From the NCBI GenBank assembly GCA_964413425.1, contig CAYPST010000102.1:1-14823 (forward strand): a stretch of 14,823 bases of DNA, in the 5' to 3' direction. The DNA is from DATFLS01 sp964413425 (GTDB lineage: Bacteria; Fidelibacterota; JAANXI01). The first letter of the stretch is position 1. The number at the start of each line of letters is the position of its first letter. This document shows positions 7,581-14,768 of the stretch, in pieces. Made by a program: the position numbers and the translations under genes. The notes below the pieces were generated by a model. It was not told where the DNA came from. It did no database searches and saw only the letters and a program-made list of their open reading frames with translations.

Positions 7581-10500
7581 TTAATTCAATTCAATGTCGA
7601 TTCCGAGCCCCTGCAGCTCGCGCAAGAGAACATTAAAGGATTCGGGCACGCCGAATTCCGGCAGATTTTCGCCCTTCACAATGGCATTGTATGCTCTGGA
7701 TCGCCCTTCCACATCATCAGATTTGATGGTCAGCATTTCCTGGAGAGTATATCCGGCGCCATAGGCTTCCAGTGCCCACACTTCCATCTCACCAAATCGC
7801 TGTCCGCCAAACTGTGCCTTACCGCCCAGGGGCTGCTGAGTGATTAAGGAATACGGTCCGGTTGAGCGTGAGTGCACTTTGTCTTCCACCATGTGGGACA
7901 GTTTCATCATATAGATGAACCCGGTTGTCACCGGATTGTCAAACGGTTCTCCTGTCTTCCCATCATACAGGGTGACCTTGCTATTCTGAGGCAATTTCGC
8001 CTTCTCCAGATTTTCATGGACATCCTCCAACAAGGCGCCATCAAACACCGGAGTCGAGAAATGTACCCCCAGTTTCTTGCCGGCCCAGCCGAGCATGGTT
8101 TCATACAGTTGCCCCAGATTCATTCGGGACGGAACTCCCAGAGGATTCAGTATGATCTCGACCGGAGTACCATCCTCCATGAACGGCATATCTTCTTCCG
8201 GAACGATCGTGGCGATAACCCCCTTATTTCCGTGACGTCCTGCCATTTTATCCCCGACCGCAATTTTGCGTTTGCTGGCGATATACACCTTCGCTAACTG
8301 CAATACGCCGGGCTGGAGTTCATCTCCGACTTTCAGCTTATAGATTTCGGTTTCGCCGTCTTCGTCGATACTGTTCCACGCTTCATAGTAATTAGTATAA
8401 ATTTTCCGGATTTTCTTATTGATTTCATCGTCGTCAACCCAGGGACTGTCCACATCGACTGCGTCTAAATCTATTCCTCGCAAGTTTTCTTCGGTTAAGG
8501 AGGTCCCGGCTCGAAGCATACTTTTTCCGGCTTTATCTTTTATCCCGATGGATTCATACCCTTCCAGCAGCGCGGCCAATTTGTGAATCCGCTTCTCTTC
8601 CAGTTGTTTCTTCCGCTCCTCACCTTCGTTCTTGATGGCTGCAATTTTGCGTTCTTCCTGCTTTCGCGATTCACTGGAGCGCCGGTGGAACAGTTTGGTA
8701 TCCACCACGACACCACGTACCCCGGGATCGGCTTTCTTGGAAGCATCTTTCACTTCCCCCGCTTTTTCACCAAAAATTGCGCGAAGTAACTTTTCCTCAG
8801 GAGTCGGGTCTGTCTCACCCTTCGGAGTCACCTTTCCGATCAAAATATCTCCGGGTTCTACTTCAGCGCCGACCCGAATCAGCCCGTTCTCATCCAGGTT
8901 TCGTGTGGCCTCTTCGCTGACGTTTGGAATTTCACGCGTCAGCTCCTCTTCTCCGCGTTTGGTATCTCGGACTTCCAGCTCCACTTCTTTAATGTGCACG
9001 GAAGTCAGGGTATCATCCTTGACCAGACGCTCACTGATAACGACGGCATCCTCAAAGTTATAACCACGCCACGGCATGAATGCCACCAGGAGATTCCGCC
9101 CCAGTGCAAGATCGCCGCGCTCAGTCGCAGAACCATCTGCAATGACGTCGCCGGCTTTCACTGTATCGCCCACTGCCACCAGCGGCTTCTGATTCACAGA
9201 GGTGTCCTGGTTGGTGCGTAGAAATTTATGCAGGTTGTACCGGTACAGATCATCCTGCTCACTGAACCGGATATCTTCATCCTGTGCTGCCGGATTCTCT
9301 GCTTTGATTACAATATGATCCGCTTCCACTTCCACCACTGTCCCATCCACATCAGAGATTACCACCGATTTTGAGTCAATCGCTGCTCTTCGTTCCAGCC
9401 CCGTTCCTACGATCGGCGCTTCCGGTGTTAACAACGGCACCGCCTGACGCTGCATATTGGAACCCATCAATGCCCGGTTGGCATCGTCATGTTCCAGGAA
9501 GGGAATCAGCGCAGCGGCGACACTCACAATCTGATTGGGCGACACGTCCTGATAGCCAACCTTTTCCGGCGCAATTTTTATAAACTCACTGCGGATGCGT
9601 GCCCGGACACTCTCACTGGTGAATTCCCCGGACTCATCAACCGGTGCGTTGGCCTGGGCAATAGTCGCCCGCCCTTCATCATCTGCGGAGAGATACTCAA
9701 CATCATCGGTAATCCGGGTGGATCCATTGTCCGAGAACACTTTTCGATACGGCGTTTCGATAAATCCCAGTCGATTGACTTTGGCGTATGTTGCCAGGGA
9801 GGAAATTAAACCGATATTGGGACCTTCCGGGGTTTCAATCGGACAGAGGCGTCCGTAATGGGTGTAATGGACATCCCGAACCTCGAATCCGGCCCGCTCT
9901 CGTGTCAGGCCGCCCGGTCCCAGGGCAGACAGCCGGCGCTTGTGCGTCAATTCGGCCAGCGGGTTCGTCTGGTCCATAAACTGCGATAACTGACTGGTGC
10001 CAAAAAACGAGTTGATCACGGAGCTTACAATCCGGGAGTTCACCAGATCCTTGGGAGTCAGGTTCTCGGTATCACGCATATTCATGCGTTCTTTGATGGT
10101 CCGGCTCATCCGGGTCATCGCAATGGTAAACTGATTTCCCAGTTGTTCCCCGACCGTACGCACCCGTCGATTGCCAAGGTGGTCAATGTCATCGCTTTCC
10201 GCCAGCCCGAGCCGCATATCAATCAGATGCTTCAGAATCGTGATGAAATCCTCTTGGGTTAATGTGGTCTGTTCGAGCGGAACATCCTGATTGAATTTCT
10301 TATTGATTCTATATCGTCCAACTTCTCCCAGATCATATTTCTTGGGAGAGAAGAACATGCGATCCACAAATTTTCTGGCCGTATCAATATTGGGGGGTTC
10401 ACTGGAGCGCACATTCTGGTAGATAATTTTCAGGGCCTCTTCTTCATTATCGGCCTGGTCTTTCTTCAGGGTATTCAACAGCAATTCAACGACCAGCTCC

Positions 10501-11360
10501 TCCTTGGCCTCCAGATACTTGACTTCGGTAATCCCCTTATCAGCCCATTCCTCCACCTCGTCTTTTTCGTACGCTTTTCCCCAATCAGCCAGGACTTCAC
10601 CGGTTTCCGTATCGACAACATCTGCAGCGAGCAGTTTGCCTGCCGCTGTTGTAATACCCTTTTTATCCAATTTCCGGGTATGCAGCAGACCAAACGCGTC
10701 GAGAATATCTTCCGTATTTGGAAATCCAAGCGCCCGCAGGAGGGTGGTAACAGGAAATTTTCGCCGCCGATCAATGATCACATAGAGGGCATCATAAATG
10801 TCGGTGGTGAAATCAATCCACGAACCACGAAACGGAATGATGCGGGCATTGAAGAGTTTGGTACCGTTCGGATGCACATTCTCGTCAAAAAACACCCCGG
10901 GGGAGCGCTGCAACTGACTGACAATCACCCGCTCCGCGCCGTTAATAATGAAGGTGCCGCGCTCTGTCATCATCGGGATATTTCCAAAGAAGATGTCCTG
11001 CTCGATCGTATCCGAATATTCACCCTTCTCGGCACCTTCTTCCGCCACGTGCAGACGGAGTTGTACTTTCAGCGGGATTTCATAACTCACGCCCCGCTCG
11101 ATGCACTCGTCCACCGTATACTTGGATCGGCCCGCGCCATATCCTACATACTCCAGAAGGTAGTTCCCATGACTATCCTCGATTGGGAACAGACTGTTAA
11201 ATACCTGATTGAGCCCGGTATCTTTTCTTTCTTCTATTGGCGTATCAAGCTGCAAAAATTCCCGGAAGGAATCCATCTGAATGCCCAGCATATTGGGCAT
11301 ATCCAGCTGCCGGGGTATTTTCGCAAATGATTGTCGTTCGATAAGATTTAACTTACTCAA
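7581..11360 (-). CDS. rpoB: DNA-directed RNA polymerase subunit beta
   Basis: This is the second-largest RNA polymerase core subunit, forming the active-site cleft with beta' and the rifampicin pocket. The 1259-residue protein is complete. The rifampicin region lies at about 453-480 (FGTSQLSQFMDQTNPLAELT then HKRRLSALG) with D463, H473 and S478 intact, so it looks drug-sensitive. Downstream are GYNFEDA with the acidic pair at 770-771 and KMAGRHGNKG at 1038-1047. A charged, probably coiled-coil insertion at about 889-935 separates two conserved blocks, as in other FCB and proteobacterial beta subunits. The start is TTG (11360-11358) with AGGAGG eight nucleotides upstream. It follows rplL after a 126-nt structured spacer and precedes rpoC by 30 nt. 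Confidence 0.98.
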   Translation of the reverse strand: MSKLNLIERQSFAKIPRQLDMPNMLGIQMDSFREFLQLDTPIEERKDTGLNQVFNSLFPIEDSHGNYLLEYVGYGAGRSKYTVDECIERGVSYEIPLKVQLRLHVAEEGAEKGEYSDTIEQDIFFGNIPMMTERGTFIINGAERVIVSQLQRSPGVFFDENVHPNGTKLFNARIIPFRGSWIDFTTDIYDALYVIIDRRRKFPVTTLLRALGFPNTEDILDAFGLLHTRKLDKKGITTAAGKLLAADVVDTETGEVLADWGKAYEKDEVEEWADKGITEVKYLEAKEELVVELLLNTLKKDQADNEEEALKIIYQNVRSSEPPNIDTARKFVDRMFFSPKKYDLGEVGRYRINKKFNQDVPLEQTTLTQEDFITILKHLIDMRLGLAESDDIDHLGNRRVRTVGEQLGNQFTIAMTRMSRTIKERMNMRDTENLTPKDLVNSRIVSSVINSFFGTSQLSQFMDQTNPLAELTHKRRLSALGPGGLTRERAGFEVRDVHYTHYGRLCPIETPEGPNIGLISSLATYAKVNRLGFIETPYRKVFSDNGSTRITDDVEYLSADDEGRATIAQANAPVDESGEFTSESVRARIRSEFIKIAPEKVGYQDVSPNQIVSVAAALIPFLEHDDANRALMGSNMQRQAVPLLTPEAPIVGTGLERRAAIDSKSVVISDVDGTVVEVEADHIVIKAENPAAQDEDIRFSEQDDLYRYNLHKFLRTNQDTSVNQKPLVAVGDTVKAGDVIADGSATERGDLALGRNLLVAFMPWRGYNFEDAVVISERLVKDDTLTSVHIKEVELEVRDTKRGEEELTREIPNVSEEATRNLDENGLIRVGAEVEPGDILIGKVTPKGETDPTPEEKLLRAIFGEKAGEVKDASKKADPGVRGVVVDTKLFHRRSSESRKQEERKIAAIKNEGEERKKQLEEKRIHKLAALLEGYESIGIKDKAGKSMLRAGTSLTEENLRGIDLDAVDVDSPWVDDDEINKKIRKIYTNYYEAWNSIDEDGETEIYKLKVGDELQPGVLQLAKVYIASKRKIAVGDKMAGRHGNKGVIATIVPEEDMPFMEDGTPVEIILNPLGVPSRMNLGQLYETMLGWAGKKLGVHFSTPVFDGALLEDVHENLEKAKLPQNSKVTLYDGKTGEPFDNPVTTGFIYMMKLSHMVEDKVHSRSTGPYSLITQQPLGGKAQFGGQRFGEMEVWALEAYGAGYTLQEMLTIKSDDVEGRSRAYNAIVKGENLPEFGVPESFNVLLRELQGLGIDIELN

Positions 11361-11368
11361 GAGGTAAT

Positions 11369-11374
11369 CCTCCT
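11369..11374 (-). promoter_or_regulatory. Ribosome-binding site fixing the TTG start of rpoB
   Basis: The minus strand has AGGAGG at 11374-11369, eight nucleotides before TTG AGT AAG. An out-of-frame ATG directly precedes the SD (11377-11375) and opens a short frame MRRITS whose TGA overlaps the rpoB TTG (shared as TTGA). The SD placement and the conserved SKLNLIERQSFAKIP N-terminus favour the TTG as the rpoB start. Confidence 0.75.
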
Positions 11375-11390
11375 CATCTTAAATGCGACA

Positions 11391-11416
11391 AAACCTGTGG
11401 ATTGGACCCCAGGTTT
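11391..11416 (-). promoter_or_regulatory. Hairpin 2 of the rplL-rpoB spacer, attenuator-like
   Basis: On the minus strand AAACCTG pairs with CAGGTTT seven for seven across a 12-nt loop; after one G-A mismatch two further G-C pairs can close the loop to TCCAAT. The 3' arm runs into TTTT before GTCGC, a short U-run that would make at best a weak terminator. In E. coli the same spacer holds a partial terminator that lowers RNA polymerase expression relative to ribosomal proteins. A similar role here is inference from position and structure. Confidence 0.45.
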
Positions 11417-11431
11417 CATCATCGTCTTCCA

Positions 11432-11456
11432 GCACGATTGTGGTAAACAATGGTGC
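11432..11456 (-). promoter_or_regulatory. Hairpin 1 of the rplL-rpoB spacer
   Basis: GCAC and ATTGT pair with ACAAT and GTGC around a five-nucleotide loop, with one internal mismatch, giving nine base pairs. It is transcribed shortly after the rplL stop and before hairpin 2. It could be a processing or mRNA-stability structure. No U-run follows, so it is not a terminator by itself. Confidence 0.35.
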
Positions 11457-11486
11457 CTTAGCCGGCTCATGCCACGGCGACCATAT

Positions 11487-11873
11487 CTACTGCAATTCGA
11501 CCGTTGCGCCAACCTCTTCCAACTGCGACTTGATATCTTCCGCATCTTCCTTCGCCACCTGTTCTTTCACCGGATTGGGCGCATTATCGACCAGTTCTTT
11601 TGCTTCCTTTAACCCCAGATTGGTCAGGGAACGTACCACCTTAATCACCTGGATTTTCTGAGAACCGGCCTCCTTCAATACGACATCAAAGATGTCTTTT
11701 TCTTCTTCTTCCGCTTCCGCAACCGCTGGTCCGCCCGCTCCCGCCGCGACAGCAACCGGGGCCTGGGCACTGACACCAAATTTTTCTTCTATGGCCTCAA
11801 TAAGTTCCGATACCTCTAGCATATTTGCATTTTCCAGATAATTGAGGACATCGTCGCGTGTGATTTCAGCCAT
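11487..11873 (-). CDS. rplL: 50S ribosomal protein L7/L12
   Basis: L7/L12 forms the mobile stalk dimers that recruit and activate translational GTPases such as the EF-G and EF-Tu encoded in this window. At 128 residues it is slightly longer than the E. coli protein. Layout: N-terminal dimerisation helices 1-33, an Ala/Gly/Glu-rich flexible hinge about 34-58 (AGAGGPAVAEAEEEE), and the globular C-terminal domain 59-128 with KIQVIKVVRSLTNLGLKEAK (73-92), the factor-binding face. The ATG is preceded by AAGGAGG. It lies 37 nt after rplJ, whose product anchors it. The stop is TAG; the 126-nt structured spacer before rpoB follows. Confidence 0.98.
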   Translation of the reverse strand: MAEITRDDVLNYLENANMLEVSELIEAIEEKFGVSAQAPVAVAAGAGGPAVAEAEEEEKDIFDVVLKEAGSQKIQVIKVVRSLTNLGLKEAKELVDNAPNPVKEQVAKEDAEDIKSQLEEVGATVELQ

Positions 11874-11910
11874 TCTTCAGTTCCTCCTTAGATTCTAGCT
11901 GACTTATTGC

Positions 11911-12429
11911 TTATGATTCTTTTTGATCTTGTACCTGATTTAATACTCTCATCAAATTCTGCATTGGAGCCGCCAGGGTACTGGCAAAGTTTCGCATCGG
12001 TGATTGCAGACCACTCAGGAGTTGCTGCAACAATTCCTCCCGCGAGGGAAGTTTAGCAATTTCACTGATGCGATCCAGCCCGATCTTCTGCCCCTCAAAA
12101 TAGCACCCTTTGAGGGCTAACTGCTCATTCTCCTTCCGGAATTCCGTGATAATTTTCGCCGGCGCCACCGGATCGTCATTGGCAAATGCAATCGCGGTGG
12201 GTCCCGAAAGCAGGTCATCCGCATCCTCGTACCCTGCTTCTTTCGCTGAGATCTTCGTTAAACGATTCTTCACTACTTTATATTCCACCGACTGATTAAA
12301 AAATTGACTCCGGAGTTCATTGATCTGCTCCACGTCTAATCCCAGATAGTCGGTGAAATAAATCCCCTTTGCCTTATTAAATTTTTCGGCAATCTCCTCG
12401 ACAAACTGCTCTTTCTCTGGCGTTGGCAT
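11911..12429 (-). CDS. rplJ: 50S ribosomal protein L10
   Basis: L10 binds 23S rRNA at the base of the stalk and holds L7/L12 dimers on its C-terminal helix. The 172-residue protein has the typical VVKNRLTKIS block at 52-61, SGPTAIAFANDDPVAPAK at 75-92, and a long C-terminal helix from LPSREELLQQLLSGLQSPMR onward for L7/L12 binding. The start is ATG with GGGGGAA upstream. The gap after rplA is only 20 nt, so the long L10 leader RNA that mediates autoregulation upstream of rplJ in many bacteria does not fit in the spacer. Confidence 0.97.
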   Translation of the reverse strand: MPTPEKEQFVEEIAEKFNKAKGIYFTDYLGLDVEQINELRSQFFNQSVEYKVVKNRLTKISAKEAGYEDADDLLSGPTAIAFANDDPVAPAKIITEFRKENEQLALKGCYFEGQKIGLDRISEIAKLPSREELLQQLLSGLQSPMRNFASTLAAPMQNLMRVLNQVQDQKES

Positions 12430-12449
12430 CTGAATTCCCCCTTATGCTC

Positions 12450-13145
12450 TTACTTCACCACTGATGAACGGTCAATCTTCACTCCGGGGCCCATGGTCGT
12501 CGCGACGGTTAAGCTACGAAGGTACACCCCCTTCGCTGAGGGAGGACGCAGACGCAGCAATGTGTTCATTAACGTCCTGATATTTTCCTCCAGCTGTTTC
12601 GCCTCGAAGGACGCTTTCCCCACGACCGAATGAATAATGCCATATCGATCCACCCGGAACTCCATCTTTCCGGCCTTCATTTCTTCCACAGTCTTACCCA
12701 CTTCGGTCGTCACAGTTCCGCTTTTCGGATTAGGCATGAGACCACGAGGCCCCAGTATTTTCCCCAACCGACCAATTTGGCCCATAACATCCGGTGTGGC
12801 GATCACCACATCAATATCTGTCCATCCGTTCTGGATTTTCTCGATATATTCATCCAATCCCACATAATCCGCGCCGGCTTCCTCGGCTTCGGTGGCAGCA
12901 GGCCCCTGGGTTAAGACAAGGACCCGGACATCCTGGCCTGTCCCGTGCGGAAGTGTCACTGTACCACGGACTAATTGATCAGCGTGCCGGGGATCGACCC
13001 CGAGATTCACGCTCACCTCCACGGTTTCATCAAAATTTGCCGTGGCGGTCCGCTTTACTATCTCCACCCCCTCAGACAGCGGATAGTCGGTGGCCCGATC
13101 GAATTCCTCAATCGCCTGATTGTATCGCTTACTATGCTTTCTCAT
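12450..13145 (-). CDS. rplA: 50S ribosomal protein L1
   Basis: L1 forms the mobile L1 stalk of the 50S subunit that helps move deacylated tRNA out of the E site, and in several bacteria it represses its own operon. The 231-residue protein is full length. Diagnostic parts are IATPDVMGQIGRLGKILG followed by PRGLMPNPKSGT (115-144) and TMGPGVKID near the C-terminus (217-225). The start is ATG, with GAGG and a further-upstream GGAGGG in the 24-nt gap after rplK. Confidence 0.98.
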   Translation of the reverse strand: MRKHSKRYNQAIEEFDRATDYPLSEGVEIVKRTATANFDETVEVSVNLGVDPRHADQLVRGTVTLPHGTGQDVRVLVLTQGPAATEAEEAGADYVGLDEYIEKIQNGWTDIDVVIATPDVMGQIGRLGKILGPRGLMPNPKSGTVTTEVGKTVEEMKAGKMEFRVDRYGIIHSVVGKASFEAKQLEENIRTLMNTLLRLRPPSAKGVYLRSLTVATTMGPGVKIDRSSVVK

Positions 13146-13169
13146 AACGTTCTACCTCAATTCCCTCCG

Positions 13170-13595
13170 TTATCCTTCAACTACCAATCCCATGCTTCGT
13201 GCAGTTCCCGCGATGATTTTCACCGCCTGTTCGATAGTATGTGCATTCAGATCTTCCATCTTGGTTTCGGCAATATCCCGCAGATCTTGCATTGTGACGG
13301 TGCCCACTTTCTCGGTATTGGGAGTCCCGGAGCCTTTCTCTACCTTGGCCGCTTTTTTCAACAGGATGGCGGCGGGAGGCGTTTTGGTTATAAAGGTAAA
13401 GGATCGATCAGCATACACTGTCAATTCCACCGGAATAATGAGCCCCGACTGATCCTGCGTTTTGGCATTAAAGGCTTTACAGAACTCCATAATATTCACT
13501 CCGTGCTGACCGAGGGCCGGCCCCACAGGCGGCGAAGGATTCGCCTGCCCCGCCGGAATCTGGAGTTTGATATTTGCTAATACTTTCTTGGCCAT
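13170..13595 (-). CDS. rplK: 50S ribosomal protein L11
   Basis: L11 binds the GTPase-associated region of 23S rRNA together with L10/L12; thiostrepton-type drugs bind at the L11-rRNA cleft. The 141-residue protein has the proline-rich N-terminal domain (PSPPVGPALGQHGVNI, 20-35) and the rRNA-binding C-terminal domain ending in GTARSMGL (130-137). The start is ATG, 10 nt after the nusG stop, so the two are tightly coupled. Any L1-binding regulatory hairpin ahead of rplK would have to overlap the end of nusG. Confidence 0.98.
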   Translation of the reverse strand: MAKKVLANIKLQIPAGQANPSPPVGPALGQHGVNIMEFCKAFNAKTQDQSGLIIPVELTVYADRSFTFITKTPPAAILLKKAAKVEKGSGTPNTEKVGTVTMQDLRDIAETKMEDLNAHTIEQAVKIIAGTARSMGLVVEG

Positions 13596-13605
13596 GATGA
13601 CTACC

Positions 13606-14151
13606 TTACTTTTCCAATTCCACTTGCAGATAATCTAATTCGACCGGTGTCGGACGCCCGAAAATGCTCACACGCACCTTGACTTTCTGTTTCTCTTCAT
13701 TGACTTCTTCCACAAAACCGCTGAAGTCAACGAAGGGGCCATCGGTCACCTTAATGGGATCACCCACCTTAAACGGTGTCTCCACCACCTCTTTGCCTTC
13801 TTTCTCTTCCACTTCGCCCAGAATACGTTTGATTTCGTCATCCCGCAGCGGCTGTGGTTTCCCTTTGGGCCCCACAAAATTGAGGACACCGGGTGTATTC
13901 TCTATCACATGACGCGACTCTTTCGTCAGCTCCATTTTTACGAGCACATATCCCGGGAAAAACACCCTGTCCCGAACACGTTTTTTCCCATCGCGCATCT
14001 CCACCACATTTTCCGAAGGGACCAGAATTTCCCCGATCATATCAGCAAACCCACTTCGTTCGGCTTCGCGCAGGAGAGCCTCCTTAATTTTCTTCTCTTT
14101 CCCTGAATATCCTCGTATGGCATACCATTCCATAAATTCTATCTCAAACAT
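13606..14151 (-). CDS. nusG: Transcription elongation/antitermination factor NusG
   Basis: NusG binds RNA polymerase at the beta' clamp through its NGN domain and contacts Rho or ribosomal protein S10 through its KOW domain. The 181-residue protein has the NGN core (WYAIRGYSGKEKKIKEAL at about 9-26, RVFFPGYVLVKM at 62-73, PGVLNFVG at 87-94) and a C-terminal KOW domain from about 127 (FKVGDPIKVTDGPFVDFSG). The ATG at 14151 adds MFEIEF before the conserved part; the internal ATG at codon 7 (14133) is an alternative start, and neither has a strong SD. It follows secE by 12 nt, the standard secE-nusG pair. Confidence 0.97.
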   Translation of the reverse strand: MFEIEFMEWYAIRGYSGKEKKIKEALLREAERSGFADMIGEILVPSENVVEMRDGKKRVRDRVFFPGYVLVKMELTKESRHVIENTPGVLNFVGPKGKPQPLRDDEIKRILGEVEEKEGKEVVETPFKVGDPIKVTDGPFVDFSGFVEEVNEEKQKVKVRVSIFGRPTPVELDYLQVELEK

Positions 14152-14163
14152 AACCTGGTTTAT

Positions 14164-14352
14164 TTATGACCCTATTATCACACTTATCAGCCGGGATAGA
14201 ATGAGGTCCGTAAAAAACAGAAATACACCAAAAAACGCCGTTAACAACAGTACCACAATGGTTGACCCCTTCAGTTCCTCCCATGACGGCCAGGAAACCT
14301 TTTTAAATTCAAAGACAACTTCCTGCAAAAAGTTCCGAATCTTTTCAAGCAT
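14164..14352 (-). CDS. secE: Preprotein translocase subunit SecE
   Basis: SecE is the small essential subunit that clamps SecY in the inner-membrane protein-export channel. From the ATG at 14352 it has 62 residues: an amphipathic N-terminal helix (MLEKIRNFLQEVVFEFKKVS), the conserved KKVSWPSWEEL motif and one transmembrane segment (STIVVLLLTAFFGVFLFFTD), as in the single-span SecE of most bacteria. An upstream in-frame GTG at 14373 would add seven residues (MSKRNLT). Neither start has a convincing SD. ATG is preferred because it is the stronger codon and gives the usual length. It lies downstream of tRNA-Trp and 12 nt before nusG. Confidence 0.93.
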   Translation of the reverse strand: MLEKIRNFLQEVVFEFKKVSWPSWEELKGSTIVVLLLTAFFGVFLFFTDLILSRLISVIIGS

Positions 14353-14476
14353 AGTTAAATTTCTTTTTGACACAATTCGCGGGATTTACTTCCGAAGGAG
14401 AACTGCTGGAATCGACATCCATGAACGTATGTGCCTGCCAGGCTCAGCATCTTACCGAACACAGTGCTGGTCGCAG

Positions 14477-14549
14477 CAGGTGAGGCAGGACTTGAACCCG
14501 CAACCGCCGGTTTTGGAGACCGGTGCTCTCCCAGTTGAGCTACTCACCT
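14477..14549 (-). tRNA. trnW: tRNA-Trp (anticodon CCA)
   Basis: The minus strand folds as a full cloverleaf of 73 nt. The acceptor arms AGGTGAG and CTCACCT pair perfectly. The D arm is AGCTCAACTGGGAGAGC, the anticodon stem is CCGGT/ACCGG around CTCCAAA (anticodon CCA), and the T arm is GCGGGTTCAAGTCCTGC. The discriminator base is G, as expected for bacterial tRNA-Trp. The 3' CCA is not encoded (CTGC follows), so it must be added after processing. It sits between rpmG (38 nt) and secE, a frequent place for tRNA-Trp in bacteria. Confidence 0.97.
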
Positions 14550-14587
14550 GTATTATTTCTCTTCAGCAGACACATACGCATGAATAA

Positions 14588-14737
14588 TTATCGTGTTTCT
14601 CTATGCAGCGTGTGTTTCCGGCAGTGGCGGCAATATTTCTTATACTCGAGACGCTCCGAATGTATCTGTTTATTTTTATCAGTCGTATAATTGCGATTAT
14701 TACACTCGGTACATTCCAACGTAACTGTCACCCGCAT
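14588..14737 (-). CDS. rpmG: 50S ribosomal protein L33, zinc-binding type
   Basis: The 49-codon frame reads MRVTVTLECTECNNRNYTTD, then KNKQIHSERLEYKKYC, then RHCRKHTLHRETR. L33 is a small 50S protein near the E site. Both CxxC pairs are present (C9, C12 and C36, C39), marking the zinc-ribbon C+ form rather than the cysteine-free form; genomes with both forms usually switch between them under Zur control. The ATG at 14737 fits the conserved start. It lies 31 nt after a tuf stop and before tRNA-Trp, the standard rpmG-trnW-secE-nusG order. Confidence 0.95.
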   Translation of the reverse strand: MRVTVTLECTECNNRNYTTDKNKQIHSERLEYKKYCRHCRKHTLHRETR

Positions 14738-14768
14738 TGATATCAATCCCGTCTATTATCAAGATATC

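Noticed and set aside
10680..11330. 216-codon open frame on the plus strand opposite rpoB
   Set aside because: Shadow of rpoB; no ribosome-binding site or family features, and the opposite strand is an unambiguous conserved gene.
12975..13580. 201-codon open frame on the plus strand across the rplA-rplK junction
   Set aside because: It runs across two real genes and their spacer on the other strand; no domain or start signal supports it.
14377..14457. Short minus-strand frame (MLSLAGTYVHGC...) between tRNA-Trp and secE
   Set aside because: No SD, no recognisable similarity, and it overlaps the extended secE start region in another frame; consistent with a chance frame in a non-coding spacer.
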